Assembly: GCF_016461705.1 (NCBI RefSeq)
Contig: NZ_JAEMHW010000008.1
Span: 1-47,883 of the forward strand
Length of the DNA: 47,883 nt
Direction of reading: 5' to 3'
From: Streptococcus vicugnae
Lineage (GTDB): Bacteria; Bacillota; Bacilli; Lactobacillales; Streptococcaceae
The notes below the pieces were generated by a model. It was not told the origin of the DNA. It worked only from the letters and a program-made list of their open reading frames with translations, and did not search any database. The translations under genes and the position numbers were made by a program. Positions 19,706-27,349 of this stretch are shown piece after piece; position 1 is the stretch's first letter; every line of letters begins with the position of its first letter.

Positions 19706-20144
19706 ACCTAAATGTGTTTTAGTCAGCGCTTGTCTCTTGGGTGAGAAGTGTAAGTATAACGGTGGTCATAATTACAATCAAGCTCTGGTTGATTATGGTG
19801 CTGACAAAGAAGTGGTAGCCATTTGTCCAGAAGTTTTAGCTGGTCTGCCTACACCACGAGAACCTGTTGAATTAGTTGATGGACATGTTCTTGATAAGAG
19901 AGGAAATTGTTACGATGACCTGTTTGGAAAAGGCATTGAGCGTTGTGTCCATGAGCTTGCTAAAAAGTCTGTTGATTTAGCCATTTTGCAATCGCGCAGC
20001 CCGTCATGTGGTGTTAATCAGATTTACGATGGAAACTTTTCTGGTGAAAAAGTGGCAGGTAGTGGTCTTTTTGCCCAAAAGTTAAAAGCACTTGGCTATC
20101 CTGTTCTTGATGTTGAAGATATAAAACAATTGGAAGGAAAATAA
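19695..20144 (+). CDS. DUF523 family protein
   Basis: About 149 residues of unknown function. The N-terminus [18 protein letters not shown] and the internal [10 protein letters not shown], with conserved cysteines, identify the DUF523 family, small cytosolic proteins found in many bacteria. The best start is TTG 19695, overlapping the purD stop by 11 bases, with GGAAG upstream; the frame stays open to 19620 inside purD. It sits between purD and purE and overlaps purE by one base, so it is transcribed with purine genes, but nothing in the sequence shows a purine role. Confidence 0.82.
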   Translation: MDVKPKCVLVSACLLGEKCKYNGGHNYNQALVDYGADKEVVAICPEVLAGLPTPREPVELVDGHVLDKRGNCYDDLFGKGIERCVHELAKKSVDLAILQSRSPSCGVNQIYDGNFSGEKVAGSGLFAQKLKALGYPVLDVEDIKQLEGK

Positions 20145-20632
20145 TGAAACCATTAATTTCAGTTATCATGGGTAGCAAATCAGATTGGGCTACCATGAAA
20201 AAAACAGCAGAAGTACTTGATGAATTTGGTGTGGCTTATGAAAAGAAAGTCGTTTCAGCTCATCGTACACCAGATTTGATGTTTAAACATGCCGAAGAAG
20301 CACGAGGTCGTGGTATCAAGGTGATTATTGCTGGTGCTGGTGGTGCTGCGCATTTGCCTGGTATGGTTGCAGCAAAAACAACACTTCCAGTTATTGGTGT
20401 TCCTGTGAAATCACGTGCCCTTAGTGGACTTGATTCTCTTTATTCAATCGTTCAAATGCCTGGTGGCGTACCAGTTGCGACAATGGCGATTGGTGAATCA
20501 GGAGCTAAAAATGCAGCTTTGACAGCTCTTCGTATTTTGGCGATTGAAGATGCAGCTTTGGCAGAAAAGCTAGAAAACTTTGCTATCGAACAAGGTAAGG
20601 TTGCGGAGGCATCAACAGATGAACTCGACTAA
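20144..20632 (+). CDS. purE: N5-CAIR mutase (PurE)
   Basis: 162 residues, class I PurE. It moves the carboxylate of N5-CAIR, made by PurK, to give [15 protein letters not shown] and SAHRTPDLM carry the substrate-binding serine and the catalytic histidine; [12 protein letters not shown] and [20 protein letters not shown] follow. The start overlaps the stop of the DUF523 gene by one base, and purK begins 14 bases before its stop. Confidence 0.97.
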   Translation: MKPLISVIMGSKSDWATMKKTAEVLDEFGVAYEKKVVSAHRTPDLMFKHAEEARGRGIKVIIAGAGGAAHLPGMVAAKTTLPVIGVPVKSRALSGLDSLYSIVQMPGGVPVATMAIGESGAKNAALTALRILAIEDAALAEKLENFAIEQGKVAEASTDELD

Positions 20633-21710
20633 AACAATTGGTATTATCGGTGGTGGACAATTAGGTCAGATGATGGCTATTTCAGCTATTTACATGGGAC
20701 ACAAGGTGGTTACACTTGATCCAACGAAAGATTGTCCGGCATCTCGTGTTAGTGATATGATTGTGGCACCGTACGATGATGTTGATGCGATGCGTGAATT
20801 GGCAGAGCGTTGCGATGTGCTTACTTATGAGTTTGAAAATGTCGATGCAGATGCCTTGGATGCTGTGGTAAAAGATAATCAATTGCCACAAGGAACTGAC
20901 CTACTTCGTATTTCACAAAATCGTATCTTTGAGAAAAACTTTTTGTCCCAAAAAGCAGGTGTGAAAGTGGCACCTTACAAGGTTGTGACATCGAGCCTTG
21001 ATCTTGAGAATATTGATTTATCTAAGAATTATGTTTTGAAAACAGCAACTGGTGGTTATGATGGTCACGGGCAAATCGTGATTAAGTCAGCAGATAATTT
21101 AGCTGACGCTAACAAATTAGCCAATTCTTGCGAATGTGTGCTAGAAGAATTTGTGAATTTTGACCTTGAAATTTCAGTGATTGTTTCAGGAAATGGCAAG
21201 GATATGACCGTTTTTCCAGTACAAGAAAATATTCATCGTAATAACATTCTATCTAAGACAATCGTGCCAGCTCGCATTTCTGATGAACTTGCTAAAAAAG
21301 CACAAGCGATGGCTGTTCAAATTGCTGAAAAACTAGAATTGTCTGGAACACTATGTGTTGAAATGTTTGCGACATCTGATGACATTATTGTCAATGAAAT
21401 CGCACCACGCCCTCACAATTCTGGGCACTATTCAATCGAGGCTTGTGATTTTTCACAATTTGATACACATATTTTAGGAATTCTTGGCTTGCCACTTCCT
21501 AAGATTCACTTGCATCAACCAGCCGTTATGCTTAATGTTCTCGGACAACATATGGACAAAGCACGAGCTTATGTTAAGGAAAATCCTAGCGCTCACCTCC
21601 ACCTTTATGGTAAACTAGAGGCGAAACATAACCGCAAGATGGGACACATTACCTTGTTTAGTAGTGAACCAGATACCATCGCGGAAATGGGTGAAGGAAT
21701 GGATTTTTAA
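20619..21710 (+). CDS. purK: N5-CAIR synthetase (PurK)
   Basis: 363 residues. This ATP-grasp enzyme carboxylates AIR with bicarbonate and ATP. It starts [31 protein letters not shown] and [17 protein letters not shown] are conserved. ATG 20619 is chosen over the longer frame from 20580 because GGAGG lies 10 nt upstream and homology begins here. It overlaps purE. Confidence 0.96.
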   Translation: MNSTKTIGIIGGGQLGQMMAISAIYMGHKVVTLDPTKDCPASRVSDMIVAPYDDVDAMRELAERCDVLTYEFENVDADALDAVVKDNQLPQGTDLLRISQNRIFEKNFLSQKAGVKVAPYKVVTSSLDLENIDLSKNYVLKTATGGYDGHGQIVIKSADNLADANKLANSCECVLEEFVNFDLEISVIVSGNGKDMTVFPVQENIHRNNILSKTIVPARISDELAKKAQAMAVQIAEKLELSGTLCVEMFATSDDIIVNEIAPRPHNSGHYSIEACDFSQFDTHILGILGLPLPKIHLHQPAVMLNVLGQHMDKARAYVKENPSAHLHLYGKLEAKHNRKMGHITLFSSEPDTIAEMGEGMDF

Positions 21711-21729
21711 GGTGTTAATCGGAGGAAAT

Positions 21730-21954
21730 ATGCTGAAAATCATTGTTCATGCTTATATTGATAATGCTGAGAAAGCTATCGTTGAAGTTGTTTTTGCTTC
21801 TTCGGATGAGTCTATAATTTCTATAAAAATGGCAGAGTTGACAAGTAAGTACCCGAATGACTACCTTGCTGCTTATGATTTGCCACTTGATACAGATTTG
21901 ACAACTTTACCTCACTATCCATCTGTTGAAATTGGTAAGGAAGATTTTAATTAA
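21730..21954 (+). CDS. uncharacterised 74-residue protein in the pur operon
   Basis: Starts at ATG 21730 right after a good CGGAGGAA site, 19 nt after purK; the open frame from 21664 overlaps purK and is not needed. The acidic product begins MLKIIVHAYIDNAEKAIVEV and has no recognisable domain, membrane segment or cysteine. From memory, other streptococci carry a small gene in this purK-purB position. Function unknown; a regulator or accessory factor of purine genes is possible but unsupported. Confidence 0.75.
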   Translation: MLKIIVHAYIDNAEKAIVEVVFASSDESIISIKMAELTSKYPNDYLAAYDLPLDTDLTTLPHYPSVEIGKEDFN

Positions 21955-21994
21955 ATGCGTTAGTTATTTTATTGATATATAACTTAAAAAAGGA

Positions 21995-22032
21995 AAGGAG
22001 ATAGGGTTGTTAACCAATTTTGTTTAACACCC
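21995..22032 (+). promoter_or_regulatory. purB leader: strong Shine-Dalgarno, 6-codon ORF and hairpin
   Basis: AAGGAG (21995-22000) lies 46 nt before the purB ATG but only 6 nt before TTG 22007, which opens a six-codon frame (MLTNFV, stop 22025-22027). The same bases form a hairpin: GGGTTGTTAA (22004-22013) with TTAACACCC (22024-22032), one T bulged. Confidence 0.5.
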
Positions 22033-22046
22033 TTAATATCTTAAAC

Positions 22047-23345
22047 ATGATCAATCGTTATTCACGCCCTGAGATGGCGGTAATTTGGAGTGAAGAAAAC
22101 AAATACAAAGCTTGGCTTGAAGTTGAAATTTTGGCTGACGAAGCTTGGGCTGAATTAGGAGAAATTCCTAAAGAAGATGTGGCTAAAATCCGTGCTAACG
22201 CAAGTTTTGACGTTGACCGTATTTTAGAAATTGAACAACAAACACGCCATGACGTTGTAGCCTTCACTCGTGCAGTTTCTGAAAGTCTTGGTCAAGAACG
22301 TAAATGGGTTCACTATGGTTTGACATCAACTGACGTTGTTGACACAGCTTATGGTTACCTTTACAAACAAGCTAACGAAATCATCCGCAAAGATTTGCAC
22401 AATTTCCTTGAAATCATTGCTAATAAAGCTAAAGAACATAAATTTACTATCATGATGGGACGTACTCACGGTGTCCATGCTGAGCCAACTACCTTTGGTT
22501 TGAAATTGGCAACTTGGTACAGTGAAATGAAACGTAACATCGAACGTTTTGAACACGCTGCTGCTGGTGTTGAAGCTGGTAAAATCTCAGGTGCTGTTGG
22601 TAACTTCGCTAACATTCCACCATTTGTTGAAGCTTATGTGTGTGAAAAACTTGGTATCCGTGCACAAGAAATTTCAACACAAGTTCTTCCACGTGACCTT
22701 CATGCAGAATACTTTGCAGTTCTTGCTAGCATTGCAACATCAATTGAACGTATGGCAACTGAAATCCGTGGTCTGCAAAAATCTGAACAACGTGAAGTTG
22801 AAGAATTCTTCGCTAAAGGTCAAAAAGGTAGCTCAGCTATGCCTCACAAACGCAACCCAATCGGTTCAGAAAATATGACAGGTCTTGCACGTGTTATTCG
22901 TGGTCATATGGTTACAGCTTACGAAAACGTGTCACTTTGGCATGAACGTGATATCTCACACTCATCTGCTGAACGTATCATTTCACCAGATACTACAATT
23001 CTTATCGATTACATGCTTAACCGTTTTGGTAACATCGTGAAAAACTTGACTGTTTTCCCAGAAAACATGATTCGCAATATGGGTTCTACATTTGGTCTTA
23101 TCTTCAGTCAACGTGTTATGCTTAAATTGATTGAAAAAGGGATGACACGTGAACAAGCTTATGACCTTGTTCAACCTAAGACAGCTTATTCTTGGGATAA
23201 TCAAGTTGACTTCAAACCACTTCTTGAAGCTGATGAAGAAGTCACTTCACGTCTAACACAAGAAGAAATTGATGAATTATTTAACCCATCATACTACACT
23301 AAACGTGTTGATGAAATCTTTAACCGTATCGGTTTAGGTGACTAA
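22047..23345 (+). CDS. purB: adenylosuccinate lyase (PurB)
   Basis: 432 residues. It releases fumarate from SAICAR and from adenylosuccinate, serving both IMP and AMP synthesis. The fumarase/aspartase superfamily signature [16 protein letters not shown] is clear, with TSTDVVDTA and [12 protein letters not shown] also present. The start [10 protein letters not shown] is chosen by homology; no Shine-Dalgarno lies close to it. TTG 22020 in frame would add nine residues and be nearer the strong upstream site, so the true start needs an N-terminal sequence. Confidence 0.96.
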   Translation: MINRYSRPEMAVIWSEENKYKAWLEVEILADEAWAELGEIPKEDVAKIRANASFDVDRILEIEQQTRHDVVAFTRAVSESLGQERKWVHYGLTSTDVVDTAYGYLYKQANEIIRKDLHNFLEIIANKAKEHKFTIMMGRTHGVHAEPTTFGLKLATWYSEMKRNIERFEHAAAGVEAGKISGAVGNFANIPPFVEAYVCEKLGIRAQEISTQVLPRDLHAEYFAVLASIATSIERMATEIRGLQKSEQREVEEFFAKGQKGSSAMPHKRNPIGSENMTGLARVIRGHMVTAYENVSLWHERDISHSSAERIISPDTTILIDYMLNRFGNIVKNLTVFPENMIRNMGSTFGLIFSQRVMLKLIEKGMTREQAYDLVQPKTAYSWDNQVDFKPLLEADEEVTSRLTQEEIDELFNPSYYTKRVDEIFNRIGLGD

Positions 23346-23350
23346 TATTA

Positions 23351-23386
23351 AAAAAACACCTGAGATAATTATCTCAGGTGTTTTTT
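23351..23386. terminator. bidirectional terminator after purB
   Basis: A perfect 18-base inverted repeat: AAAAAACACCTGAGATAA followed directly by its complement and further T. It closes the purine unit and isolates comR. Confidence 0.95.
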
Positions 23387-23497
23387 ATTAAATCATTTAT
23401 TAGAAAATTTGTTGTTTTTAATGAAAATAGTTTATTAAATGAAAGCGGTATGTTAAAATATGAAATATACAGAATTTTTAATAAACAGGAGATGGAA

Positions 23498-24400
23498 GTG
23501 GAAAAATTTGGGGAGAAGGTCCGCTTATTGCGGGAAGAAAAGGGAATTTCACGGGAAGAATTCTGCGGTGATGAAACAGAATTATCTGTGCGGCAATTAG
23601 CGAGAATTGAATTAAGTCAGTCGATACCTAATTTAAGTAAAGCTAGTTTTATTGCTAATCAATTAGGTGTAAAACTAGGTGTTCTAACTGATGGTGACAG
23701 TTTGGAATTACCTAAGCGGTATAAGGAATTAAAATATTTAATTTTACGGACGCCGACTTATAAAGATGAGAAACGATTATTATTAAAGGATTCTTATTTT
23801 GATGAAATTTATGCTGATTTTTATGATAACCTTCCAGAGGAAGAACAACTGGTCGTAGAGTGTATGTGTTCAAAAGCGGATGTTTTTTTAACGGATAATA
23901 GTCATTTAGCTACGAAATTGCTAAAGGATTATTTTTATCAGATAAAGACGAAAAGACGTTATTCTATTAATGATTTGATTATAATTGATTTGTATATGGT
24001 TTGTGCCAATGCTTCAAATTATACGTACTCTATGTTTAATCAAGATGAGTTTAAGGATATTGCTGATAATCTTTTGAAGCAAGAAAAGTTTTTTTCTTTG
24101 GAAGAAATATTCGTATTGAATAACACTTTGTTTAACAGTCTAAGTTTGTTGTTAGATTTAGAAATGTGGGATGAAATTGATAATACCTTTTTGGTATTGA
24201 AAGGTATTATGGCGAAAATTCAAGATTATCATAAGAAACCTATTTTGAATATGATTGAGTGGAAATATATTTTAAAAAGTAAGGGTGAAGTTGAACGTGC
24301 TCGAAAATTATATGAGGAAGCTGTTTTATATGCACATTTAATTGATGATACTTACCTAGCTCATAAAATCACAGAAGAATGGGAAAATGACGCAACATGA
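23498..24400 (+). CDS. comR: ComR, Rgg-type competence regulator
   Basis: About 300 residues. An XRE helix-turn-helix domain (about 1-66, with LLREEKGISREEFCG and VRQLARIELSQSIP) is followed by a helical TPR-like pheromone-binding domain. ComR binds internalised ComS-derived peptide (XIP) and activates comS and comX. The GTG at 23498 is chosen because AGGAG lies 6 nt upstream; ATG 23492 abuts AGGAG and the upstream frame to 23378 runs into the purB terminator. Location between purB and ruvB, and the downstream dyad plus WW-peptide gene, distinguish it from other Rgg proteins. Its AT-rich codon use (TTA, CGG) differs from the optimised purine genes, as usual for regulators. Confidence 0.9.
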   Translation: MEKFGEKVRLLREEKGISREEFCGDETELSVRQLARIELSQSIPNLSKASFIANQLGVKLGVLTDGDSLELPKRYKELKYLILRTPTYKDEKRLLLKDSYFDEIYADFYDNLPEEEQLVVECMCSKADVFLTDNSHLATKLLKDYFYQIKTKRRYSINDLIIIDLYMVCANASNYTYSMFNQDEFKDIADNLLKQEKFFSLEEIFVLNNTLFNSLSLLLDLEMWDEIDNTFLVLKGIMAKIQDYHKKPILNMIEWKYILKSKGEVERARKLYEEAVLYAHLIDDTYLAHKITEEWENDAT

Positions 24401-24416
24401 CATTTTTGTCATGTTG
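24393..24416. promoter_or_regulatory. ComR box of the comS promoter
   Basis: Perfect dyad CAACATGACA-TTTT-TGTCATGTTG with the core GACA-N4-TGTC known for ComR sites. It overlaps the comR stop codon (24398-24400). A -10 TACAAT (24435-24440) follows after 18 T-rich bases, with no canonical -35, as in other ComR-activated promoters. As RNA, the same dyad plus the T run could also terminate comR. Confidence 0.88.
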
Positions 24417-24475
24417 TTTTTTCTTTTAACCGATTACAATAATATTAGAATTTATGGAAAGGGGAGAAGAAGCAA

Positions 24476-24523
24476 ATGTTTAAGGGTTTTTCAGTTCTTT
24501 TGACGGGTTGGTGGTTCGGTTAG
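24476..24523 (+). CDS. comS: ComS, type II competence pheromone precursor (XIP)
   Basis: A 15-codon gene: MFKGFSVLLTGWWFG. The Trp-Trp near the C-terminus is the hallmark of type II ComS peptides (mutans, pyogenic and bovis groups), whose last seven or eight residues are released and re-imported by the Opp/Ami permease to bind ComR. AAAGGGGAG (24458-24466) sits 9 nt before the ATG. The gene lies 76 nt after comR, under the ComR box and TACAAT -10. The mature peptide is probably LTGWWFG or a one-residue neighbour; the exact end is inferred. From memory, S. infantarius XIP is LTAWWGL, close to this one. No terminator separates it from ruvB. Confidence 0.9.
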   Translation: MFKGFSVLLTGWWFG

Positions 24524-24538
24524 ATGCTATCAAAACAA

Positions 24539-24567
24539 TTCACTGACGGCTTTCGTTTTGGTATAAT
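24539..24567 (+). promoter_or_regulatory. ruvB promoter
   Basis: TTCACT (24539-24544), 17 nt, then TATAAT (24562-24567) with an extended TG one base upstream. The predicted start of transcription (about 24574) coincides with the A of the ruvB ATG. Confidence 0.7.
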
Positions 24568-24573
24568 AGAGCC

Positions 24574-25572
24574 ATGAGTAGAATTTTAGATAATGATATT
24601 ATGGGTGATGAAGAGTTTGTGGAACGTACGCTTCGTCCTCAATATTTAAAAGAATATATTGGGCAGGATAAAGTTAAAAACCAGCTGAAAATTTTTATTG
24701 AAGCTGCTAAATTACGAGATGAATCACTTGACCACGTGCTATTGTTTGGACCTCCAGGTCTTGGTAAGACAACAATGGCGTTTGTAATTGCTAATGAATT
24801 AGGGGTGAATCTCAAACAAACATCTGGGCCAGCAATTGAAAAAGCGGGAGATTTGGTTGCTATTTTGAATGATTTGGAACCAGGGGATGTTTTGTTTATC
24901 GATGAAATTCATCGTATGCCAATGGCGGTAGAAGAAGTACTCTATAGTGCGATGGAAGATTTCTATATTGATATTATGATCGGTAATGGTGAGACTAGTC
25001 GTAGTGTCCATTTGGATTTACCACCTTTTACGCTAATTGGAGCAACAACTCGAGCAGGGATGTTGTCAAATCCTTTGCGTGCTCGTTTTGGTATTACGGG
25101 ACATATGGAATATTATGCTGTTGAGGATTTGACTGAAATTGTGGAACGTACAGCAGATATTTTTGAAATGGAAATTGTACATGAAGCTGCACAAGAGCTG
25201 GCAAGACGTAGTCGAGGAACCCCTCGTATTGCGAATCGTTTGTTAAAACGTGTGCGCGACTATGCCCAAATTATGGGAGATGGCATTATTACAAAGGATA
25301 TTACTGATAAAGCATTAACAATGCTTGATGTTGATCATGAGGGACTTGATTACATTGACCAAAAAATCTTGCGTACCATGATTGAAGTATATAATGGTGG
25401 TCCTGTTGGTTTAGGAACGTTATCTGTTAATATCGCTGAAGAGCGTGATACTGTTGAAGATATGTACGAGCCTTATCTGATTCAAAAAGGATTTATTATG
25501 CGAACACGTACAGGTCGTGTAGCAACTGCAAAGGCTTATGAACATTTAGGATATCCTTTTGCAGAGAAATAA
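24574..25572 (+). CDS. ruvB: Holliday junction branch migration helicase RuvB
   Basis: 332 residues. This hexameric AAA+ motor works with RuvA to move Holliday junctions. Walker [10 protein letters not shown] (59-67), Walker B FIDEIHR, sensor GATTRAGM, arginine finger in RARFG and a C-terminal winged helix ending [13 protein letters not shown] are all visible. There is no Shine-Dalgarno before the ATG (AGAGCC only). It follows comS by 50 nt without a terminator, so readthrough from the ComR-activated promoter would raise it during competence. csRNA B follows. Confidence 0.97.
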   Translation: MSRILDNDIMGDEEFVERTLRPQYLKEYIGQDKVKNQLKIFIEAAKLRDESLDHVLLFGPPGLGKTTMAFVIANELGVNLKQTSGPAIEKAGDLVAILNDLEPGDVLFIDEIHRMPMAVEEVLYSAMEDFYIDIMIGNGETSRSVHLDLPPFTLIGATTRAGMLSNPLRARFGITGHMEYYAVEDLTEIVERTADIFEMEIVHEAAQELARRSRGTPRIANRLLKRVRDYAQIMGDGIITKDITDKALTMLDVDHEGLDYIDQKILRTMIEVYNGGPVGLGTLSVNIAEERDTVEDMYEPYLIQKGFIMRTRTGRVATAKAYEHLGYPFAEK

Positions 25573-25579
25573 ATATTAT

Positions 25580-25612
25580 CTTAAGGAAAGTTTAAGCAAG
25601 GCTTTATATACT
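25580..25612 (+). promoter_or_regulatory. CiaR-dependent promoter of csRNA B
   Basis: CTTAAG-GAAAG-TTTAAG (25580-25596), 10 bases, TATACT (25607-25612): the same architecture as at csRNA A. Confidence 0.87.
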
Positions 25613-25618
25613 ATAACC

Positions 25619-25690
25619 ATCCTAAAACTTTTCTTTTTCATAATCTCCGGAAAGAACCTTGGTTTGCCAAGGTTCTTTCTTTGCTTTTTA
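25619..25690 (+). ncRNA. CiaR-dependent small RNA (csRNA B)
   Basis: Predicted RNA of about 72 nt. The core TCCTAAAACTTTTC, then TTTTTCATAATCTCC, is complementary to a ribosome site and start (GGAGATTATG). The terminator is a perfect 13-base stem (GAAAGAACCTTGG with CCAAGGTTCTTTC, 25650-25679) with a T-rich tail. It fills the spacer after ruvB and ends before the next gene's promoter region. Ends are inferred. Confidence 0.87.
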
Positions 25691-25742
25691 AAGAGTCAGT
25701 GATATGTGATATAATTGAAAAAAAGTTTTTAAAGGGAGAATT

Positions 25743-26270
25743 ATGGAGTTAGAAGTTTTACGAAAAGATATCATTGTCAATCAGAAGAAAGGTCTACCAT
25801 TCATCATTGCTTCCATCATCATCTGGGGGCTGATAACTTTGGTGACTACATTAAATGCAACAATACAATTGCAGAATCTATTGATTTTTTGTTGCTCGTG
25901 TCCTTTATTACCCCTTTCTTGGTTAGTAGGAAAATGGCTGAAAGTTGATATTTTTTCTAAAGAAAATCCTTTAAGTCAATTAGGTTTTTTAGTTACTTGT
26001 AATCAATTGATTTATCTATTGATTGTTATGTGGGTATATAGTGCCTTACCTGCAAAGATGTTGATGGTTTATGCAATGGTTTTCGGAGCACATCTCTTGC
26101 CTTACTCTTGGCTCTACAAATCAAAGATTTATCTTGTGTTTTCAATTTTTATTCCGATACTTGCGCTGGTACTGGGGCATGTGGCAAGTATGACTAGTTT
26201 TGGTTTAGTAATGGTGGTTGTGGAATTTATCTTTGCAGTTTTGTTAGAAATTGAATTAAAGAAGAGTTAA
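25743..26270 (+). CDS. uncharacterised integral membrane protein
   Basis: 175 residues with about five hydrophobic segments (roughly 20-40, 43-62, 80-105, 108-125 and 130-170). No catalytic or transport motif is recognisable; size and pattern resemble small uncharacterised Bacilli membrane proteins. AAAGGGAG lies 6 nt before the ATG, and a TATAAT near 25710 may be its -10. It has its own terminator and is flanked on both sides by csRNA genes. Confidence 0.8.
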   Translation: MELEVLRKDIIVNQKKGLPFIIASIIIWGLITLVTTLNATIQLQNLLIFCCSCPLLPLSWLVGKWLKVDIFSKENPLSQLGFLVTCNQLIYLLIVMWVYSALPAKMLMVYAMVFGAHLLPYSWLYKSKIYLVFSIFIPILALVLGHVASMTSFGLVMVVVEFIFAVLLEIELKKS

Positions 26271-26275
26271 TGATT

Positions 26276-26305
26276 AAAAGTTCTTAGTTATCTAAGGACT
26301 TTTTT
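26276..26305 (+). terminator. terminator after the membrane-protein gene
   Basis: AAAAGTTCTTAG pairs with CTAAGGACTTTT (one G-U) around TTAT, with a T run. It faces the terminator of the convergent csRNA C. Confidence 0.88.
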
Positions 26306-26307
26306 GT

Positions 26308-26374
26308 AAAAAAAGAAAGGACTCCATAAGTGGAGTCCTTTCAGGAGATTATGAAAAAGAAAAGTTTTAGGATT
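26308..26374 (-). ncRNA. CiaR-dependent small RNA (csRNA C), minus strand
   Basis: Read on the - strand, this is a third csRNA. Its core TCCTAAAACTTTTC followed by TTTTTCATAATCTCC is identical to csRNA B. The terminator stem AAAGGACTCCA/TGGAGTCCTTT (26316-26341) is followed on the - strand by seven T. Predicted length is about 67 nt. It is the only gene in the window transcribed leftward, and is divergent from the phosphatase gene and convergent with the membrane-protein gene. Confidence 0.87.
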
Positions 26375-26380
26375 GTCTAT

Positions 26381-26413
26381 ATTATAGGAAGATAGGCTTA
26401 ATTTTTTCTTAAA
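26381..26413 (-). promoter_or_regulatory. CiaR-dependent promoter of csRNA C
   Basis: On the - strand: TTTAAG (26413-26408), AAAAA, ATTAAG (26402-26397), 10 bases, TATAAT (26386-26381). Spacer lengths are identical to the other two csRNA promoters. Confidence 0.87.
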
Positions 26414-26518
26414 GTCAAAAGCTAAAGGGAAATTTGGCGTGTGATAAGAGCTCTTTTTTTTGTTATAATGATAAAAGAAGTTTTTATCTATTAGTTGTTT
26501 GACTACGTAGGAGAGAAA

Positions 26519-26950
26519 ATGAAAAAAGTCTGTTTTGTTTGCTTAGGAAATATTTGTCGTAGTCCAATGGCTGAATTTGTGATGAAAGATTTGCTTTGTG
26601 ATGATGAGCTAGTGATTGAAAGTCGTGCTACATCTAGTTGGGAGCATGGTAATCCTATTCACCATGGGACACAAGGCATTTTTAAAAAGCATCATATTGA
26701 ATATGATTTCCAAAAATCATCGCAACAAATTTCACACCAAGATTTTCAGGACTTCGATGTTATTATTGGTATGGATACTAATAATGTGGCAGATTTAAAA
26801 GAAATGTCACAAGGTAGATTTGATGATAAAATCTTTCTTTTTGTAGATGGTGGTGTACCAGATCCATGGTTTACTGGTGATTTTGATGCTACCTATGATT
26901 TAGTTAAGCGCGGTTGTGAACAATGGCTAGCGCAACTAAGAAATTCTTAG
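26519..26950 (+). CDS. low-molecular-weight protein-tyrosine phosphatase
   Basis: 143 residues. Cytosolic phosphatase that removes phosphate from tyrosine, often counteracting BY-kinases of capsule systems, although no kinase is nearby. The P-loop CLGNICRS has the nucleophile Cys8 and Arg14, and Asp115 in VPDPWFTGDF is the general acid. ATG 26519 is preferred to the frame from 26495 because AGGAGAG lies just upstream and the homology begins MKKVCFVCLGN. It leads the MORN-oatA unit, 18 nt before the MORN gene. In S. mutans the same order (ruvB, phosphatase, MORN, acyltransferase) is recalled. Confidence 0.93.
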   Translation: MKKVCFVCLGNICRSPMAEFVMKDLLCDDELVIESRATSSWEHGNPIHHGTQGIFKKHHIEYDFQKSSQQISHQDFQDFDVIIGMDTNNVADLKEMSQGRFDDKIFLFVDGGVPDPWFTGDFDATYDLVKRGCEQWLAQLRNS

Positions 26951-26968
26951 AAGAGAAGTTGAGTAGAA

Positions 26969-27349
26969 ATGAAAAAAATCGAAATAACCCGAGGACGTAT
27001 TGAACTTCTGACGGTTTTAATTCTTATCATTTGTGGTTTATCGGTATTTACCTTATCGATGAAATCAAAAACAACATTGACTTATGACAATGGTAAGATC
27101 ACATACACAGGTTATGTGGTTAATCATCGTATGAATGGCCAAGGTAAGTTAACTTATGAAAATGGTGATTCTTACGAAGGTAATTTTAATGATGGTGTCT
27201 TTGAAGGTCAAGGAGTTTTTACCTCACATTCTGGATGGATTTATAAGGGTGAATTTAAAAATGGCCAACCAGATGGCGAGGGAACTTTGACCGCACAAAA
27301 TGGTGAGGTATACACAGGAACCTTTAAACAGGGGATTTTTCAAAAATGA
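26969..27349 (+). CDS. membrane-anchored MORN-repeat protein
   Basis: 126 residues: an N-terminal membrane segment (about 12-30) and a C-terminal half of three to four MORN-like repeats (YTGYVVNHRMNGQGKLTYENG, YEGNFNDGVFEGQGVF, YKGEFKNGQPDGEGTL, YTGTFKQG). The repeats probably face outward. MORN repeats form a beta sheet that can bind lipid or protein, and the exact role is unknown. Its stop overlaps the acyltransferase start (ATGA), so the two are translationally coupled and may act together at the wall. Confidence 0.85.
   Translation: MKKIEITRGRIELLTVLILIICGLSVFTLSMKSKTTLTYDNGKITYTGYVVNHRMNGQGKLTYENGDSYEGNFNDGVFEGQGVFTSHSGWIYKGEFKNGQPDGEGTLTAQNGEVYTGTFKQGIFQK

Noticed and set aside
24454..24483. 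9-codon frame (ATG 24454) overlapping the comS start
   Set aside because: No ribosome site; it covers the comS Shine-Dalgarno and encodes no pheromone-like sequence.
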